Shown here in pieces: positions 23,013 through 34,738 of a stretch of 64,000 nt of DNA. The position numbers and the translations under genes are program-made. Within the stretch, counting starts at the first letter, position 1, and the number at the start of each line of letters is the position of its first letter. Below the pieces are notes generated by a model. The model saw only the letters and a program-made list of their open reading frames with translations, did not search any database and was not told where the DNA came from. The stretch comes from Pollenia angustigena. Its lineage: Eukaryota; Arthropoda; Insecta; Diptera; Polleniidae. The DNA is taken from positions 244,589,803 through 244,653,802 of the forward strand of contig OV884059.1 of assembly GCA_930367215.1 (NCBI GenBank), given 5' to 3'.

Positions 23013-23828
23013 CACTGCGTGACAATTTTTTGACCAAATGAATTTGACAGCTAATCTTTATGTAACCGAATATGAAGTCAGAATTGTCAAAAGTAGAACA
23101 GTTTTTGAGATATTCCAAAATAACCGTTATTTGTGTCTTTAAAAAAGATGCTGTGACTGAAATGCAAATATCCAAAAACTAAAATTTTAGCCTATTTCAA
23201 TACGAACATTTTGTGCCCAATAGGATCCAGATCGGTGCAAAACTGACAAAGTTACAGAAGATTTATTGAATTAGCCCTCGGCAAATAAATATACAAAGCT
23301 AAATTTTTAGTAACAATAAATATTAAAAATTGCTTAAAGCTATTGAGTTTCTATGTGGGTTAATTTACTAAATCTTCTGTAGCTTTGTAATTTTTGTACC
23401 AATCTATGTCTTGTTGGGCGCAAAATTTTCTCATTATTCATATTATTCAAATATTCTCATGTCACATGCAATAAAACATTAGGATTTTTAAATCATTGGT
23501 TTAAAAAAAAGAGCAAAATTTAACAAAATCATAAAATTTTTAACGAAGCTTGAAATTTTGTCCCCTGTAACTCAGTCATTTCTTGACCAATCCTCACATG
23601 CAATCCATAGTTATTTTAGAAATTTTATAACCTTTCGCTAAGAATTACATAATCCCTTTAAAATTTTTGGAGATATTTGCATTTCAGTCACATCATCTTT
23701 TTTAAAAACACAAATAACGGTTATTTTGTGCTACTTTTGACAATTCTGACTTCATATTCGAATTCAGCATAATGATTAGCTGTCAGATTCATTTGGTCAC
23801 GACTTTGTTGAAATTTTGTCACGTACTG
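23013..23828. mobile_element. Harbinger-like palindromic MITE, 816 bp
   Basis: The tips CACTGCGTGAC and the inverse of CAGTACGTGAC are flanked by TTA at 23010-23012 and 23829-23831. Long inverted arms of about 150-180 bp include GAAGTCAGAATTGTCAAAAG and TGACTGAAATGCAAATAT. Even central blocks (about 23220 and 23410) are partly inverted copies, so nearly the whole element can fold back. It is non-coding. The 3-bp TTA suggests PIF/Harbinger. Confidence 0.85.
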
Positions 23829-23831
23829 TTA

Positions 23832-24175
23832 TTTAACGATATTGTTATAGAGAAATATTTAGATTTAATTTTATAAATTTACCCATAAATTAGACTGCAA
23901 AGTTGTGCAAACGTAATTTCTTATATGTGATAATGTTTTATTGTATGTTTTCTTTAATATTTATCTTTCTTAAAAGAGGTGATATTTGATAAAAATTATT
24001 CCAAAAAAATTCCTTACATGGTCTGTCATCTAAGGAAGAGTTCAAAGAGAAATATGTTATTCGGATTAACGGTAAATTTGTATTTAGTTTTAATCATTAT
24101 TCAGTTAAATTATTACGAAAAAAAAATACTGAAGATTTTGGAATCAAACCAAAGACATTTTAATGTTACATTGCT
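23832..24175. other. No recognisable feature
   Basis: A/T-rich spacer with a chance 75-codon frame. Confidence 0.4.
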
Positions 24176-24622
24176 ACTAATCCAAATTTTTAATATTTTT
24201 AATTAGGCTTAAGTTCATGAAATTTAATTTTCATTAAATTATTTTTATGAAGAAAGGAATTTTACAACATGAAAATCAATCAAAATTGTTATTGATAATC
24301 TTTCATTCTTGACGTGGCTCGGGCTCGAACCCTGGCCGGCAGGTTACCATGACATGTTTCGATCGCAACCACTCGATCTCCTCAGATGGATTTGCCGTCT
24401 TACACTCGCAGCCATCGACGGCTGCTGACGTCAATAGTCAAACATCAATCCTTAAACCAAATTGTATTTTAACATTTGGTAGATTGAAATTTGCTTTCCT
24501 GAATGATTATCCATTTTAATTGATTTTAAATGTTTTTTCCTTACTTCTGTTTTTTCGTACTTTTGACAAGAATTTTTCTTGAAGTCCAAGTACATTTTTT
24601 GTTTTTTCATTTTGTCTTTCTC
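24176..24622 (-). repeat. tRNA-like SINE family, copy S3
   Basis: The B box GGGTTCGAGCCC (inverse at 24321-24332) and the A-box-like GAGATCGAGTGGTT (inverse near 24370-24383) are about 48 bases apart, the best-preserved promoter pair in the family. The flanks are collinear with S2. A second fragment of the family's end (GTATTGTGGTTATTTTGTTG to TTTTTAATATTTTT) recurs at 24701-24764, so part of the element is duplicated downstream. Confidence 0.68.
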
Positions 24623-24764
24623 TTTTCTGTTGACCTTTTTCAGCACAACTTGAAGGACAAATGTACACATAGAGCTCGTGCCTTAGCTTTAACAATAATT
24701 AGTATTGTGGTTATTTTGTTGAACTATTTATGGTTTTTAATCCAAATTTTTAATATTTTTACGT

Positions 24765-25149
24765 AAAATTCTAAAAGTATTTTGACTAAAAAATTGTGCC
24801 AGGTTTCGCTAAATTACGCCTTTTATACATGGCCACAAAAACTACTTCTATTTTTTTCACGTTCGAACAGCTACTTTTTTTGCCATTATCTCTGACCTAG
24901 AATAGCGCCCTCTATAAACTTAAGCATAAATAACAGTGCTTTCTTAATGCCATAATTAAAGGGTTAAGAAAACGTAAACACATTTTTTGCTTAAAATGTT
25001 ATTGCATTTTTGATGCGTGCGACTGCCACGTTCAACACTTTGGAATTACCCATATAGGGTGATTTCTTCAGCTGCATGACGACTTGAAATGATGACACAA
25101 GACAGAAATATTGATTGAATGCAATTTTTTATTACTGGTCTGGTAGATA
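24765..25149. other. No recognisable feature
   Basis: Spacer leading into a mariner relic. The relic's terminal inverted repeat could not be located with confidence. Confidence 0.4.
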
Positions 25150-25760
25150 ATTTTATGGCATTTATTTTTTAAATATGACTTCCGGAATATGACGGCAGGA
25201 GCTACAAGTTACATTCGATAAGTCCAATTTTTTAATCCTTTTTCCAATAAATCTGACCGTATGGCGTAAAGAGTGGCTTAAATATTGGCTTCCAATACTT
25301 TAAGAGTTGCTTGTTTGTCGGCATAAGCCAATGACTTAACATAGCCTTGTAAAAAATAATCCAGAGGCGGTAAATCGCACGGACGAGGGGACCAGTGAAA
25401 AGGTTCACTGCTGGAAATAAAGTTGGTAACTTATTGATTGAGTAATAAATTGATTGTTAAGCGCGCTGATGGCAAGTTACTCCATCTTGATGTTAAGCTG
25501 ATTTATTTTTGGAAACAAAAACTTTATTCAGCATTGCTCGATAGCGCTCGCCATTCACCGTCAAGGCAGCTCCTTGCTAATTTCGAAAAGGGCTTGTAAA
25601 CCCACCAAACAGTAGATTTTTAATTGTAATGATATGATTCGTTAATGGCTGGAGGATTGTCTTCGCTCAAAATACAGCAATTTTGCTTATGTAAAAGCTT
25701 TGTAAAATGGACAAGACTCTATGAAGTTCGCGAACAGATTTATTTTTTTTTTTTTTTTTA
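25150..25760 (-). pseudogene. mariner-type transposase relic
   Basis: Read on the minus strand from about 25700 down: a KQNCCI..SEDNP segment, then GAALTVNGERYRAML, then HQDG.TCH holding the second catalytic Asp (frame broken). Next come WSPRPCDLPPLDYFLQGYV with the third Asp, YADKQATLKVLEANI, and the C-terminal LLEKGLKNWTYRM. Stops and frameshifts occur throughout. The motif set (QDGATCH, PPRSCDL, YADKPATL) places it in the mariner/Tc1 group, but it is a different lineage from the 4.3-kb copy, whose tail reads LDHRMEVCRRGR. Inactive. Confidence 0.85.
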
Positions 25761-25769
25761 AACAAGTTT

Positions 25770-26920
25770 CTACAATTTAGAAGCGTTGTTCTAACGTTAA
25801 ATGATTCACGATGACTTACCAAACCTAACTGTAAAACAGAAATGTCAAAACAGTTCGACATTCACAAATCTCAAGCCATAGTTATCTACATCGAAAATAA
25901 TCCTTGTTACATAATAATAAATATTGTTATAAAAACAATAAGAAAATAACAAAAAAAAAGCCCATGGATAAAATAATTAATAAAAGTGGTTCTAAATTCC
26001 TTTGTTGTATCTTCAAATAATTTGGTATCCAAAAAAATAAACAATTTTAATGCCAATATCTCGAAAACTCGAGCCAATCTGACCACCTTTTCACAATCTT
26101 TCGCGCATTTTTGAATACCAAAGTCTAATTGTTTCTTTTTTAATTAACAATAGTGTAGTATTCTTAGAGCAAAATGCTTTGGTTGAACAACAACCATGCA
26201 TTTATAAGTGTTAAACAAAATTTATGGAACAAAATTTATTAGAAAGCAAATTGAAATAATGTACCGTTTCTAGCCATTTTCGAAAGCAAAAAGCAAGTAT
26301 TTAATATGAGCAGCAATCTTTGAACAAACTTTACGGGTAGCATAGGGGATGTGCAACCCATATGGCGGTTATAATCCTTAGAGTATCATATTAAAATGAA
26401 CTATTAATTAAAATATATAAATATTTTTAAGTTAATGAAAAAAAGAAATCTTTTGTAACTTCATATTTTCCATGATAAATGTCCTTAGATCAATGCAAAC
26501 ATGATTAAATTCTTTAACTTCAAAATACTTATAACTTAAAAATGTTCTTCGTAAAACTGTTGTAAAAATGTTTTTTTTAATTCCATTTTTAGCGGTAGAC
26601 ATGAAAATATATGAACAAAATTGTAAATTTTAATGTTTCATAACATTAATGAAAAAAAATTCATTACGATAACGAAATACGGATTTAAGCTAAATGTAAG
26701 AAATATTTAGGTTCAAAATCAAAAAACAAGAACACAAAATTCTCACATTCTTTTTTCTAAAATTGTATTTAATCATTGGCAGATGAAGGTCGTCGCGGGC
26801 TGGAAAGTAGAACATAACATGATGTAAACGAAATATAGAACAAAAGAAAATTAATAAAACTTAATGATTTGAAACAGGAATAAAAAAAATTTTAATCACA
26901 ACAATTCAAAATACACATTG
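25770..26920. other. No recognisable feature
   Basis: A/T-rich spacer with no supported frame or repeat. Confidence 0.5.
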
Positions 26921-26921
26921 A

Positions 26922-27086
26922 AAAAATGGATAAAATAAATTAAAAATTTTATTCAAATATAAAAACATTTACATTTATATTCTTAATTAATCCAATGAAG
27001 GGTTACATAGGTTGACTTTTAATGTAATTTTTCATTGGATTAATGTCAAAATCCATTGGATCTGTGAAGAAAATTATTTCCGTGTA
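26922..27086. repeat. Short relative of the 579-bp 'ACACTGAAAGAA' MITE
   Basis: The right part (CATAGGTTGACTTTTAATG, TTTTTCATTGGATTAATGTC, GAAGAAAATT) closely matches 33130-33213. The left tip ACACATTGAAAAAATGG resembles that element's left end. It is an internally deleted copy. Confidence 0.6.
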
Positions 27087-27319
27087 CTATTGCTCGATTC
27101 ATGAAGTTCGGATATAAGTTGTAATTGCATTTGTAAATCTTAATGAATAAATAAAATCAAAGCGAATAAACATACATACATACATGTTTTTTTTCTTTTA
27201 AGATTTATCGTCACATTTTATTTATCTAATAAATTTTAAAGGATCGCAGCGTTTCGCAATTAAAACTTATTTTGCATAATACAATTTCTAGCATCTGTTA
27301 TGTAAAAAATTAGTACGTG

Positions 27320-27606
27320 AGATTGAAAAAGATAATCATATCCATGAAAGCAAATTTCGATCCACCAAGAGAAGACCATTGGCTAGGAGATTGATGTTTG
27401 ACTACAGACTGACAGCCATCTCAGTGGTGGGAGGTTTAAAACTGCAAAGAACTCTGCTGATGAGAATGTGGTTGTTCTCGAAACACGTAATTTCGATCTG
27501 GGTTCAATCCCTTTTTCAGCCATGACTGAAAAGTTTTAACTCATTTCATGTTGTCAAATTCCCTCCTTCGTTAAAATAATTTAATGAAAATTAAGTTTTA
27601 TGAACT
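27320..27606 (+). repeat. tRNA-like SINE family, copy S4
   Basis: Carries the B box GGTTCAATCC at 27501-27510 and flanking blocks GCAAATTTCGATCCACCAA and TTTCATGTTGTCAAATTCC shared with S1-S3. The tRNA-like region is more diverged. Its 3' end (ATGAACTTGG) abuts a Harbinger-like MITE with no spacer. Confidence 0.55.
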
Positions 27607-27607
27607 T

Positions 27608-28036
27608 GGCAAAAGGTTAGCCACAGTTTGTGCACTACGTACAACGAGCTGCTTACTAGAATGCCGATTAAGCTTAGCAGCTTGTAAGCACGGACTTTTC
27701 TCCATCTGCTAATTTTTAATAAATCAACACTGAATTTTAAAGATGCTTTATTATATTACTCGAAAATGCAACGCATTGTGCATTAATCATCGCTGGGTTT
27801 GTAATTTTTATTTTTTTTTTTTTTTTTTTTTGTTGTCTAAAAAACTAAAAAAAATTTATGGTAAACAAAAAAAACCAAACAAATTATTTAACATTAAACA
27901 GCTCTTTTTCAAAAGTTAGCAAGCGTTTGGCAGCTCGTTAACAAGAGTTTAGCAAATCGTTAGCCAGAGCTTGGTTAGTATATTATGAATAAACTTTGTG
28001 CTAACTTCATGCCAAATTGTAGCCAAAAAATGGCTG
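27608..28036. mobile_element. Harbinger-like MITE H1, copy 2
   Basis: Inverse-orientation homologue of 13327-13822. It shares GTACAACGAGCTGC, AAGCTTAGCAGCTT, the GTTAACAAGAGTTTAGCAAA block and the tip CAGCCA..., which ends at 28036. The other tip is missing about 10 bases where it joins the SINE. A 24-base T run lies inside. Confidence 0.8.
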
Positions 28037-28825
28037 TTGTAAGATAAGCAAGCCTATTAGTGTACTAGCAAAATTTTTACATTTTTGTTCTCATTGATTA
28101 GCTAAAAGTTGCTTAAAAATAAATTTTTTTACAAATTCTTTTAAATTCCAAAATTTTTATTTTTTTTTTTTTTTGCATGTCCATCAATTTATAAATAATA
28201 TACCAAATTGTAGCTTTAGGACCTGTGCGTCATTAAAAGCTTCCGTAAACAAGTCTTGTTGAAGATAATTCTATAATTTTAAACATAAATGTATCAAATG
28301 TTTAAGCGAATCAACTCCTACATGTTCTGCATACATGTGAAAATATTTCTGTTAGTTTGTGTCAATTTAAAACATTGTAATGTTTACATTTAATTAACCC
28401 TACATGCTGGTCAAAAGTTGACTAAAAATTTAAAAAAAATAGCGGTAAATACACTGTAACGATTAAAATTAATAAAAATTAATGAAAAAAATATTAAACA
28501 AAACCGCAAATTGGTCAACACAGATATTTTCATGGCGCTTTATTGATTTACAGGCGAAAAAAATGTAATTAAAGACAAAGATTTTTATTTAATCAGCATT
28601 ATTGACATTAATTTCAAAGTAAATTAGGTGCCACAGTTGTCTATTAGGCGGTAAACTAGGGTATCAGTGTTAGGGATATGAGCTCGATTCACGAAGCAGA
28701 CTATGGGGTGCTTCACTGCAACGCGCTGATAGTGGTCATTACTATTGCTTCTTTAATAAAGCTAAAATTCATTTGCAGTTGTATTTGCAACATAAAAACT
28801 AATTTAAAAAAAAATTAAAAATTAG
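28037..28825. other. No recognisable feature
   Basis: A/T-rich spacer with no supported frame or repeat. Confidence 0.5.
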
Positions 28826-29000
28826 TTTTTCTAAAATCTTTGGATGAAGATTCCTGACGATCTGGCCTAAGCAACCAGTGAAATGCGCATAGGAAAAGCT
28901 TATCCCATCAACAATTATTCTCAGTTTATAAATAGCGCGAAACAAGAATGATCAAATTTAAACAAAACCTTGTTAATTAATTTTTTGAATCCCAAGAAAA
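28826..29000 (-). repeat. Foldback-MITE family A, copy 5
   Basis: Contains GATCTGGCCTAAGCAACCAG, GAAATGCGCATAGG and AAGCTTATCCCATCAACAAT in the order of the right half of the 9.15-kb copy. The outer arm is diverged. Confidence 0.7.
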
Positions 29001-29725
29001 AAAAAACTTTGATAAAAATAAAATGTTTTAAAATTTTCTTTGAAAATTTGTTATTGAATCTTTATAAATTAAATATGAACCCACAATAATGAATCAAATC
29101 TCATTCGTATATTTAATATATGGCCTGCCAGTGCCGGACGAACATATTTCCCATCGCGGTTTCTGTCTCTTAAGCGAGTGTGGCCGCCATTATTTAAAAT
29201 ATTTTGAGCTTGTAGATTTGTATGTATTGAGATCAGAGTTTTTTTCATTGCACATTGATATCCTTGTGAATATTTCAGTTTTAAACATATCAAGGGGCGG
29301 CTGAGATTATTTAAAGTAGTTTATTTTAGCGCCTTGGAATTTTTTAACATTCGAGACCAAGGAAGTGCCACATAAATGAATGCCGTAGCACCAGATTAAC
29401 TTTGAGAAGCAAATGAAGTTTGCAATGGGACTAACGGCAGAATTTCTCCCAGTAACCAAACTAAGTAATTTTCAACTAAGAAAATTTCAAAAAGCTTGTA
29501 AGAGCTCAGGGGTAAATTTAGCGTCAATATGGGATATTGTAAGTTCTGGAAAGAGTCATCAGTAAAGAAGTTTACCTTCATGCACACAAGATACGCGTGA
29601 AAAACATATCCCTCCCTTGACATTCGGTTAAAAATAAGTTTCATATTGCCAATTTAAAACACAATCATTTATATTTCAAGGTCACTGATCATTTCATATT
29701 GGAAAAGGTATGTGTCAGATCAATC
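29001..29725. other. Less A/T-rich stretch, unidentified
   Basis: Short frames on both strands at 29069-29304 and 29396-29644 have mixed composition. No motif is recognised. It may be an eroded TE. Confidence 0.3.
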
Positions 29726-29985
29726 CCTCAAAATAAATTTATCATTTTGCAAAGCATCATTGGTACGTTTAAAAAAAAACTACACGATAATGCGCTTCGC
29801 AATAAGACAACCAGAGATGCAGTAAAGTAAGTGAAGGAACTCTAAACAAGTTGTATAAAGAAAAAGTAACATTTAGAGTGCCACGGCATTCCCTTACTTC
29901 GAAGCAGGTTAGTAAGGGAGAATGCTAAAAAATATTCAGTGTGTAAAGTTGAAAGTAACACTCACACTGCGGATGACAAACCCAA
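29726..29985. repeat. Partial TA-MITE family T copy
   Basis: The inverse of the right half of 48434-48857: shares GCAATAAGACA, GCAGTAAAGTAAGTGAA, GGCATTCCCTTA and GAAGCAGGTTnGTAAGGGAG. The element tip is diverged or truncated. Confidence 0.7.
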
Positions 29986-31247
29986 ACCGGGATGTCTGTT
30001 AAAAGATATATTCTAAACTTTCCCAGGTGGATTCCCAATGGCCCGCAGCTGGACTCCTATTCATCATAAGTCATGCATGAAGGCTTAATCGCGATGGTTA
30101 GGTAAAAATATTTGAGGGATATTAAAATGAGGCGTTTTGGAGGTGTATAATTCTCCCGTTTGGCTCCCGCCAGGGCTTTGTAGGGATCATCTTAAGAATA
30201 TTTCAACTTTTGATGTTACATCCTCTAGGGAAAACAAGTGCAGTCAAAACCTGGGATTCTTAACAAATCCACAATTTACATATCGGACCAGAGATCCTAA
30301 CTAGTACCACGGGAGGATCATCCCTAGGTGATGATGCTACTCAGCAAATGCTGCTAGCATTTTTCCAAAAGCTCCTAAGCAAGGGGCAAGTTCATAGTTT
30401 TGCGCTCAAATTTAGATGAGGTTGTTTTTCACGATCATGATCGAGCAGGCGTTTGGGCAGGTATTAATGTTAATATTTTCCACAGCAGGTTAATATTATT
30501 TTAAGCAAAAAATCGAAAATATTGTGCCCTGCAGTTATGTATATAAGGTGATCTAGCTCTAATACTGGCTAGGGATATCACAAACGGACCGCCGTTTTAA
30601 ACTTAAGTGACCCGTCAACATGTCAGCTGCCGATTGAAAATAATCCAACCTACCCTGTATCTTTTAAATCAGAAAAGTGAATCTAAATTTTGATATCCAA
30701 AATCCAAATAAAAAAAAAATTTTCGCTTGTTTTTTGTTTTTGGTTTTAATATAATTTTCTAATCGAACATTTTTATTTTAGTTTGAGAAACATGCAGTTA
30801 ATCGTATGTTAATGGGTTCTTCATACTATCAGAATAAGTCTTAAGTATTTTACGAAAATGCAACCCTGTCATAATAAGTTGTTATAGTTTTTTTTTTTAA
30901 ATTTCAAACAATAATTAGAATAGGCAAGAATTTTCTTAAATATTTAAGTCTTTGTGGGATAGTGTAAAATGGCCTTAAAAATATAATTTTAAGTATTTTT
31001 TCGCTGTTCCACCATTGCGGTTTTTATCCGCTGTCTTGTAAAAGAGCAGATGTAAAAAATCGCTAATAAGAGTAAAACATGTAACAGAGTAATACCAGAC
31101 ATTCTGTCCGGGTGTATCTAACAAATATTCCAGTAAACATGCATTGAGCATTCTTCCTGTTAAATATGACTTATAAACAACAAAAAATTGAAATAATCTT
31201 AAAATAATTAATAACCATAATAATGACAACTCAATTTCGAATCATGC
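29986..31247. other. Unidentified stretch, possible LINE debris
   Basis: Composition between about 30000 and 30650 is richer in G/C than the surroundings. Near 30430 the plus strand reads HDRAGVWAGINVN, faintly like the start of a LINE RNase H domain, but no supporting motif follows. A minus-strand 84-codon frame at 30975-31229 is not recognised. Confidence 0.25.
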
Positions 31248-31250
31248 TAA

Positions 31251-31850
31251 AGGCGCCCGTACACGACATGTATTTGTCATCTGACATGTCAAATTTTCAA
31301 GTCACATGTAATTGTTCATGTCTGTCAAAATTGCTGTTTTACATAAGGTTTATAATATTCGGTCACAAACGTACATGTAATTTGCTTCTGACATTGTCTC
31401 TGTTTTTTTTCGCATTGTTATTGCAGAAACCAAAGTAGTTCTCGGTTTCAAAATAGCTTGCTGCCGCCACGAAAATATTTATTTGCGCCGTAAAATAATT
31501 TAGCCATCTTACCATTTTTTTTCTTTTATTTTAAAGATACCAATTTAGAATTTTATAATGAAACGGTTTTTATGAGCATACATATCTTGGTATTGTAAAA
31601 TATTAACTTCAGCCGGCTAATGATTCCGTCAATAGTTGACGCCGCTGCCAGTTTCTTCCCGGCATAGATTTCTGATGTCAGATGGTTTGTCAGAAGAAAA
31701 TAGAGCACGCTCTAATTGAAATTTTGTCAGATGACTTTGCGTCTGACTTTTACAGAAGCAAAGTTAAAAAGGTAACACACGACATGTATGTGTTTTGCAG
31801 TGGAAAATTTGACATGTCAGATGACAAAAACATGTCGTCTATACGCTCCT
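31251..31850. mobile_element. Harbinger-like MITE H2, copy 1
   Basis: Imperfect inverted ends of about 50 bp start AGGCGCCCGTACACGACATG and, on the right, the inverse of AGGAGCGTATAGACGACATG. TAA flanks both sides (31248-31250 and 31851-31853). The inner parts of the ends share GTCATCTGACATGTCAAATT. A second, oppositely oriented copy is at 47207-47840. Confidence 0.9.
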
Positions 31851-31853
31851 TAA

Positions 31854-32634
31854 GCTTTTAAATAAGAATTGTTCAATTTTAATTCTGTTTAATTTTGGTG
31901 TTGAATATTAAAAATTTTGCACGAAAAAGTACTTAGCATACATTTACTTTTTCGACTTAGCATGTTTTGCAATTGAGCTGTCTGTATGACTGTGTGGATT
32001 TCCTTTAGGAACACGACCTTAATATGACATGTTTTTCAAATTCTAAAGGAAGATTTTTGAACTCCAAACTACGCATATGATTAACTCTTTGTTTCGTTGT
32101 TTCTATACTACGTTTTGCAATTCGGAGATTCATGTTATTTCTTATGTTAATACTATCAATTAAATATTTTTTGATATTAACAACATTTTCAAGCAGTAGT
32201 CACTTGATTAAATTTTTAGTTAAAAGTGATTTTATTTTGATTAACAGTTTAATTGAAAAAAAAATTGCAGTGAACTTTTGCTGTGTATTTTTGACATACT
32301 TTTCTGTAGATCGATCTACATATATTCTAAATTTTACCAAAATCGGTAAGGTAGTTTCGGACATGCAGTATTGCCCATCTGTACCTTCATATTTCGAGCT
32401 TTGAAATTTGAAAATATATAGACTCTATCTGTTGTATTTACGCTGATCTATCTATGATTCAAATTTCATCAAAATTGGTAGGATATTTTCGGAGGGCAGT
32501 AATTCTTCCTATTTACCCCTCTTGGTCCTAGTATTAAAAAAATTAAAGCCATTTTTCAATTTCATCTAAATAGGTTCAGCTGTTTAGCCGATAAAGCGTA
32601 GCAACGCAAAAGTCACTTTCGCATTCGGTCAGGA
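31854..32634. other. Spacer with a LINE-tail-like segment
   Basis: Between about 32300 and 32630 there are 'tttcatcaaaattggt' and 'ggttcagctgtttagcc' blocks. These resemble 3' tails of some arthropod LINEs. No coding part or poly(A) is attached, so this is a weak observation. Confidence 0.3.
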
Positions 32635-33213
32635 ACACTGAAAGAAAAATGCTTCATATATTTAATGAATCATTTTCATAAAATAAAATTTCCTTGGCTA
32701 AATGAAAATGTTCATTGTCTAAATGGAATTTCATAGTTATAATGAAGTATTTTCGTTCAAATCGCTTCATTGGATTTCGTAATTACGTTAAAAATTTTCA
32801 TTGGATATATGAAAACTTAAGTTTGTCCAAGGCAAACAAAAAATTTTAATTGGGAACATAAAAAAACCATATATAAACATAACTATATTCATAAATTAAT
32901 AAAAAATTATAGTTTCCTTAATAAAATGTTTAATTGTTAATCAAAAAATTAAAGATTTAAATTGTTCATACATCTAATGTAATATGCCATTAAATTTATG
33001 AAATCAAAAATTTTTTTTAATTTTTTTTACTTTATTGAAAGTATTCATTCAATGAATAATATTCATAGATCTAATGTAATGTTTCATTAAATACATTTTA
33101 ATGAAACAGGTTTCATTGATTCAACGAAGCGCTGCATAGGTTCCTTTTAATGCCATTTTTCATGGGATTAATGTCAAAATTCATTGGTAATGCGAAGAAA
33201 ATTCTTTCAGTGT
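32635..33213. repeat. 579-bp MITE with ACACTGAAAGAA ends
   Basis: ACACTGAAAGAA at 32635 and its complement ending at 33213 form the tips. The interior has repeated ATTTAATGAA, CATTGGAT and TTCATTG motifs. AGG occurs at both edges but does not line up cleanly as a duplication. A deleted relative lies at 26922-27086. Confidence 0.65.
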
Positions 33214-34239
33214 AGGCTGGAGGCGGAACGGGGGGTGAACAGCATAGTCACGTTAAAATGGCTTTGTTTTTCTTTTAAGTACAGAAACTATTTGTAAAAC
33301 GAAATTTAATATTAGCGCCCCTAGACCCAATCCTAAACACTTAAGTGGAACCTTCTATAACCTACGTCCGTTAGAAGTATCCATTCTTCATTTTGTTGAA
33401 CAAATTTTTAAAATAGGACCGCCAGTTCCTGAGATTACCTGTTACAAAGAAGCAAGCATAGAAATATAAATACAAGCTTTTTAGATTAATAACATCAGTA
33501 TAGACTGACACAAATATTAATATTTATTATGTATATTTATTCTATATAAGAATCTTTTAATTTATTCTGTAGAGTACATGTGCCTTCATAAAATACCGAA
33601 ACATGCATTTCTTTAGTTCGCAAAAAAGCAAATCAGAAAGAATAATATAAAATTTGAAAAGTAACTTTGACAGTAGCAGCATGAAAGCGTATAATGCAGA
33701 ATATAAATAAATGATGAAAATTTTAAATTAAACATGAATGATGAATAATTTTGTTATACATTTTGCATAAACTGAGTTTATTCACTACTATCAAACTTTT
33801 TTGTTATGTAAATTTATAATTTTTTTTTATTTTTGTCTCATCGTTTAGAGGAAAACAATTTTAAAATATTATTGTTATTATTTTTTTCTCAGTTTTTACC
33901 AGAAAAATTTTTATTTCTATACAATATATGGGAGGTTTAAAAAAAGTGAGTGGGTGTGCATTTGTCTGCCCTGGTGTTACCATCCTGTCTAAATAAAAAT
34001 TGCTTAACATTTATTTGAAGTTTTGATAATGATTTTTACATTGATTTATGCTGAATGCCAGTCTGCAAAAAAAAAGCAATAACAATACTCAAACAAATAC
34101 AAACAACAACACGAACCATGTAAGTACCCTGCAGCTAAAATCATTCCAAGTATGGTTTTGGACTGACTAGTTTATTACTAGTTGTTAGGTGATGATAAAT
34201 GAGAAAGATGATAAAATTTCGACAGCACAGCTTTCTACG
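33214..34239. other. No recognisable feature
   Basis: A/T-rich spacer with no supported frame or repeat. Confidence 0.5.
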
Positions 34240-34400
34240 TGACGCCGTTTATTTTAGAAGCAACAGCACTACAAAAGTTGTAAAGAAAAAAACGATTTAC
34301 AACTTGTTTATTGTAGGAACAACAACAACCATACAAAAGTAGTTAAATAACATTTACTTGTCTGTTGTAGAAATGACAACAACTCTACAAGAAGAAAGAC
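34240..34400. repeat. Degenerate tandem repeat, about 58-bp unit
   Basis: Three related units share GTTTATTnTAGnAnCAACA followed by CTACAAAAGT-like sequence at roughly 58-bp spacing. The divergence is high. Confidence 0.45.
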
Positions 34401-34738
34401 GTGGATTTTAGGTTGGTTTTAGAGTTGAAAAATTATTTTCATGTTTAAAAAAAAAATAGGAAAATTAAATTCATCAAATTTACAATGTAGAATGACGACG
34501 AAAACCATATCAGGGCATTATGCTGGTTTCTTTAATTTCTGTATACAAAAGGGGAATTCAGCAAACGTGGGACATGTTGTATCCAGTGTTGCCAGAACTT
34601 TTAGAGTTAAAATCTGCAAAAAAAAACTATAATTTCTCATCAAAAAATCTGCAAAATCTGCGTCAAGATTTTACAAATCTTAAAAACACAGTTTTTATTT
34701 TATTTAGAAATACAATTAACAATTCATTTTAAAGTATA

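Noticed and set aside
30415..30580. RNase H domain of a LINE (HDRAGVWAGINVN)
   Set aside because: Only one short motif matches. The expected downstream Glu and Asp contexts are not seen in any frame.
30975..31229. Minus-strand 84-codon frame of mixed composition
   Set aside because: No motif, no neighbouring coding signal, and no sign of splice sites.
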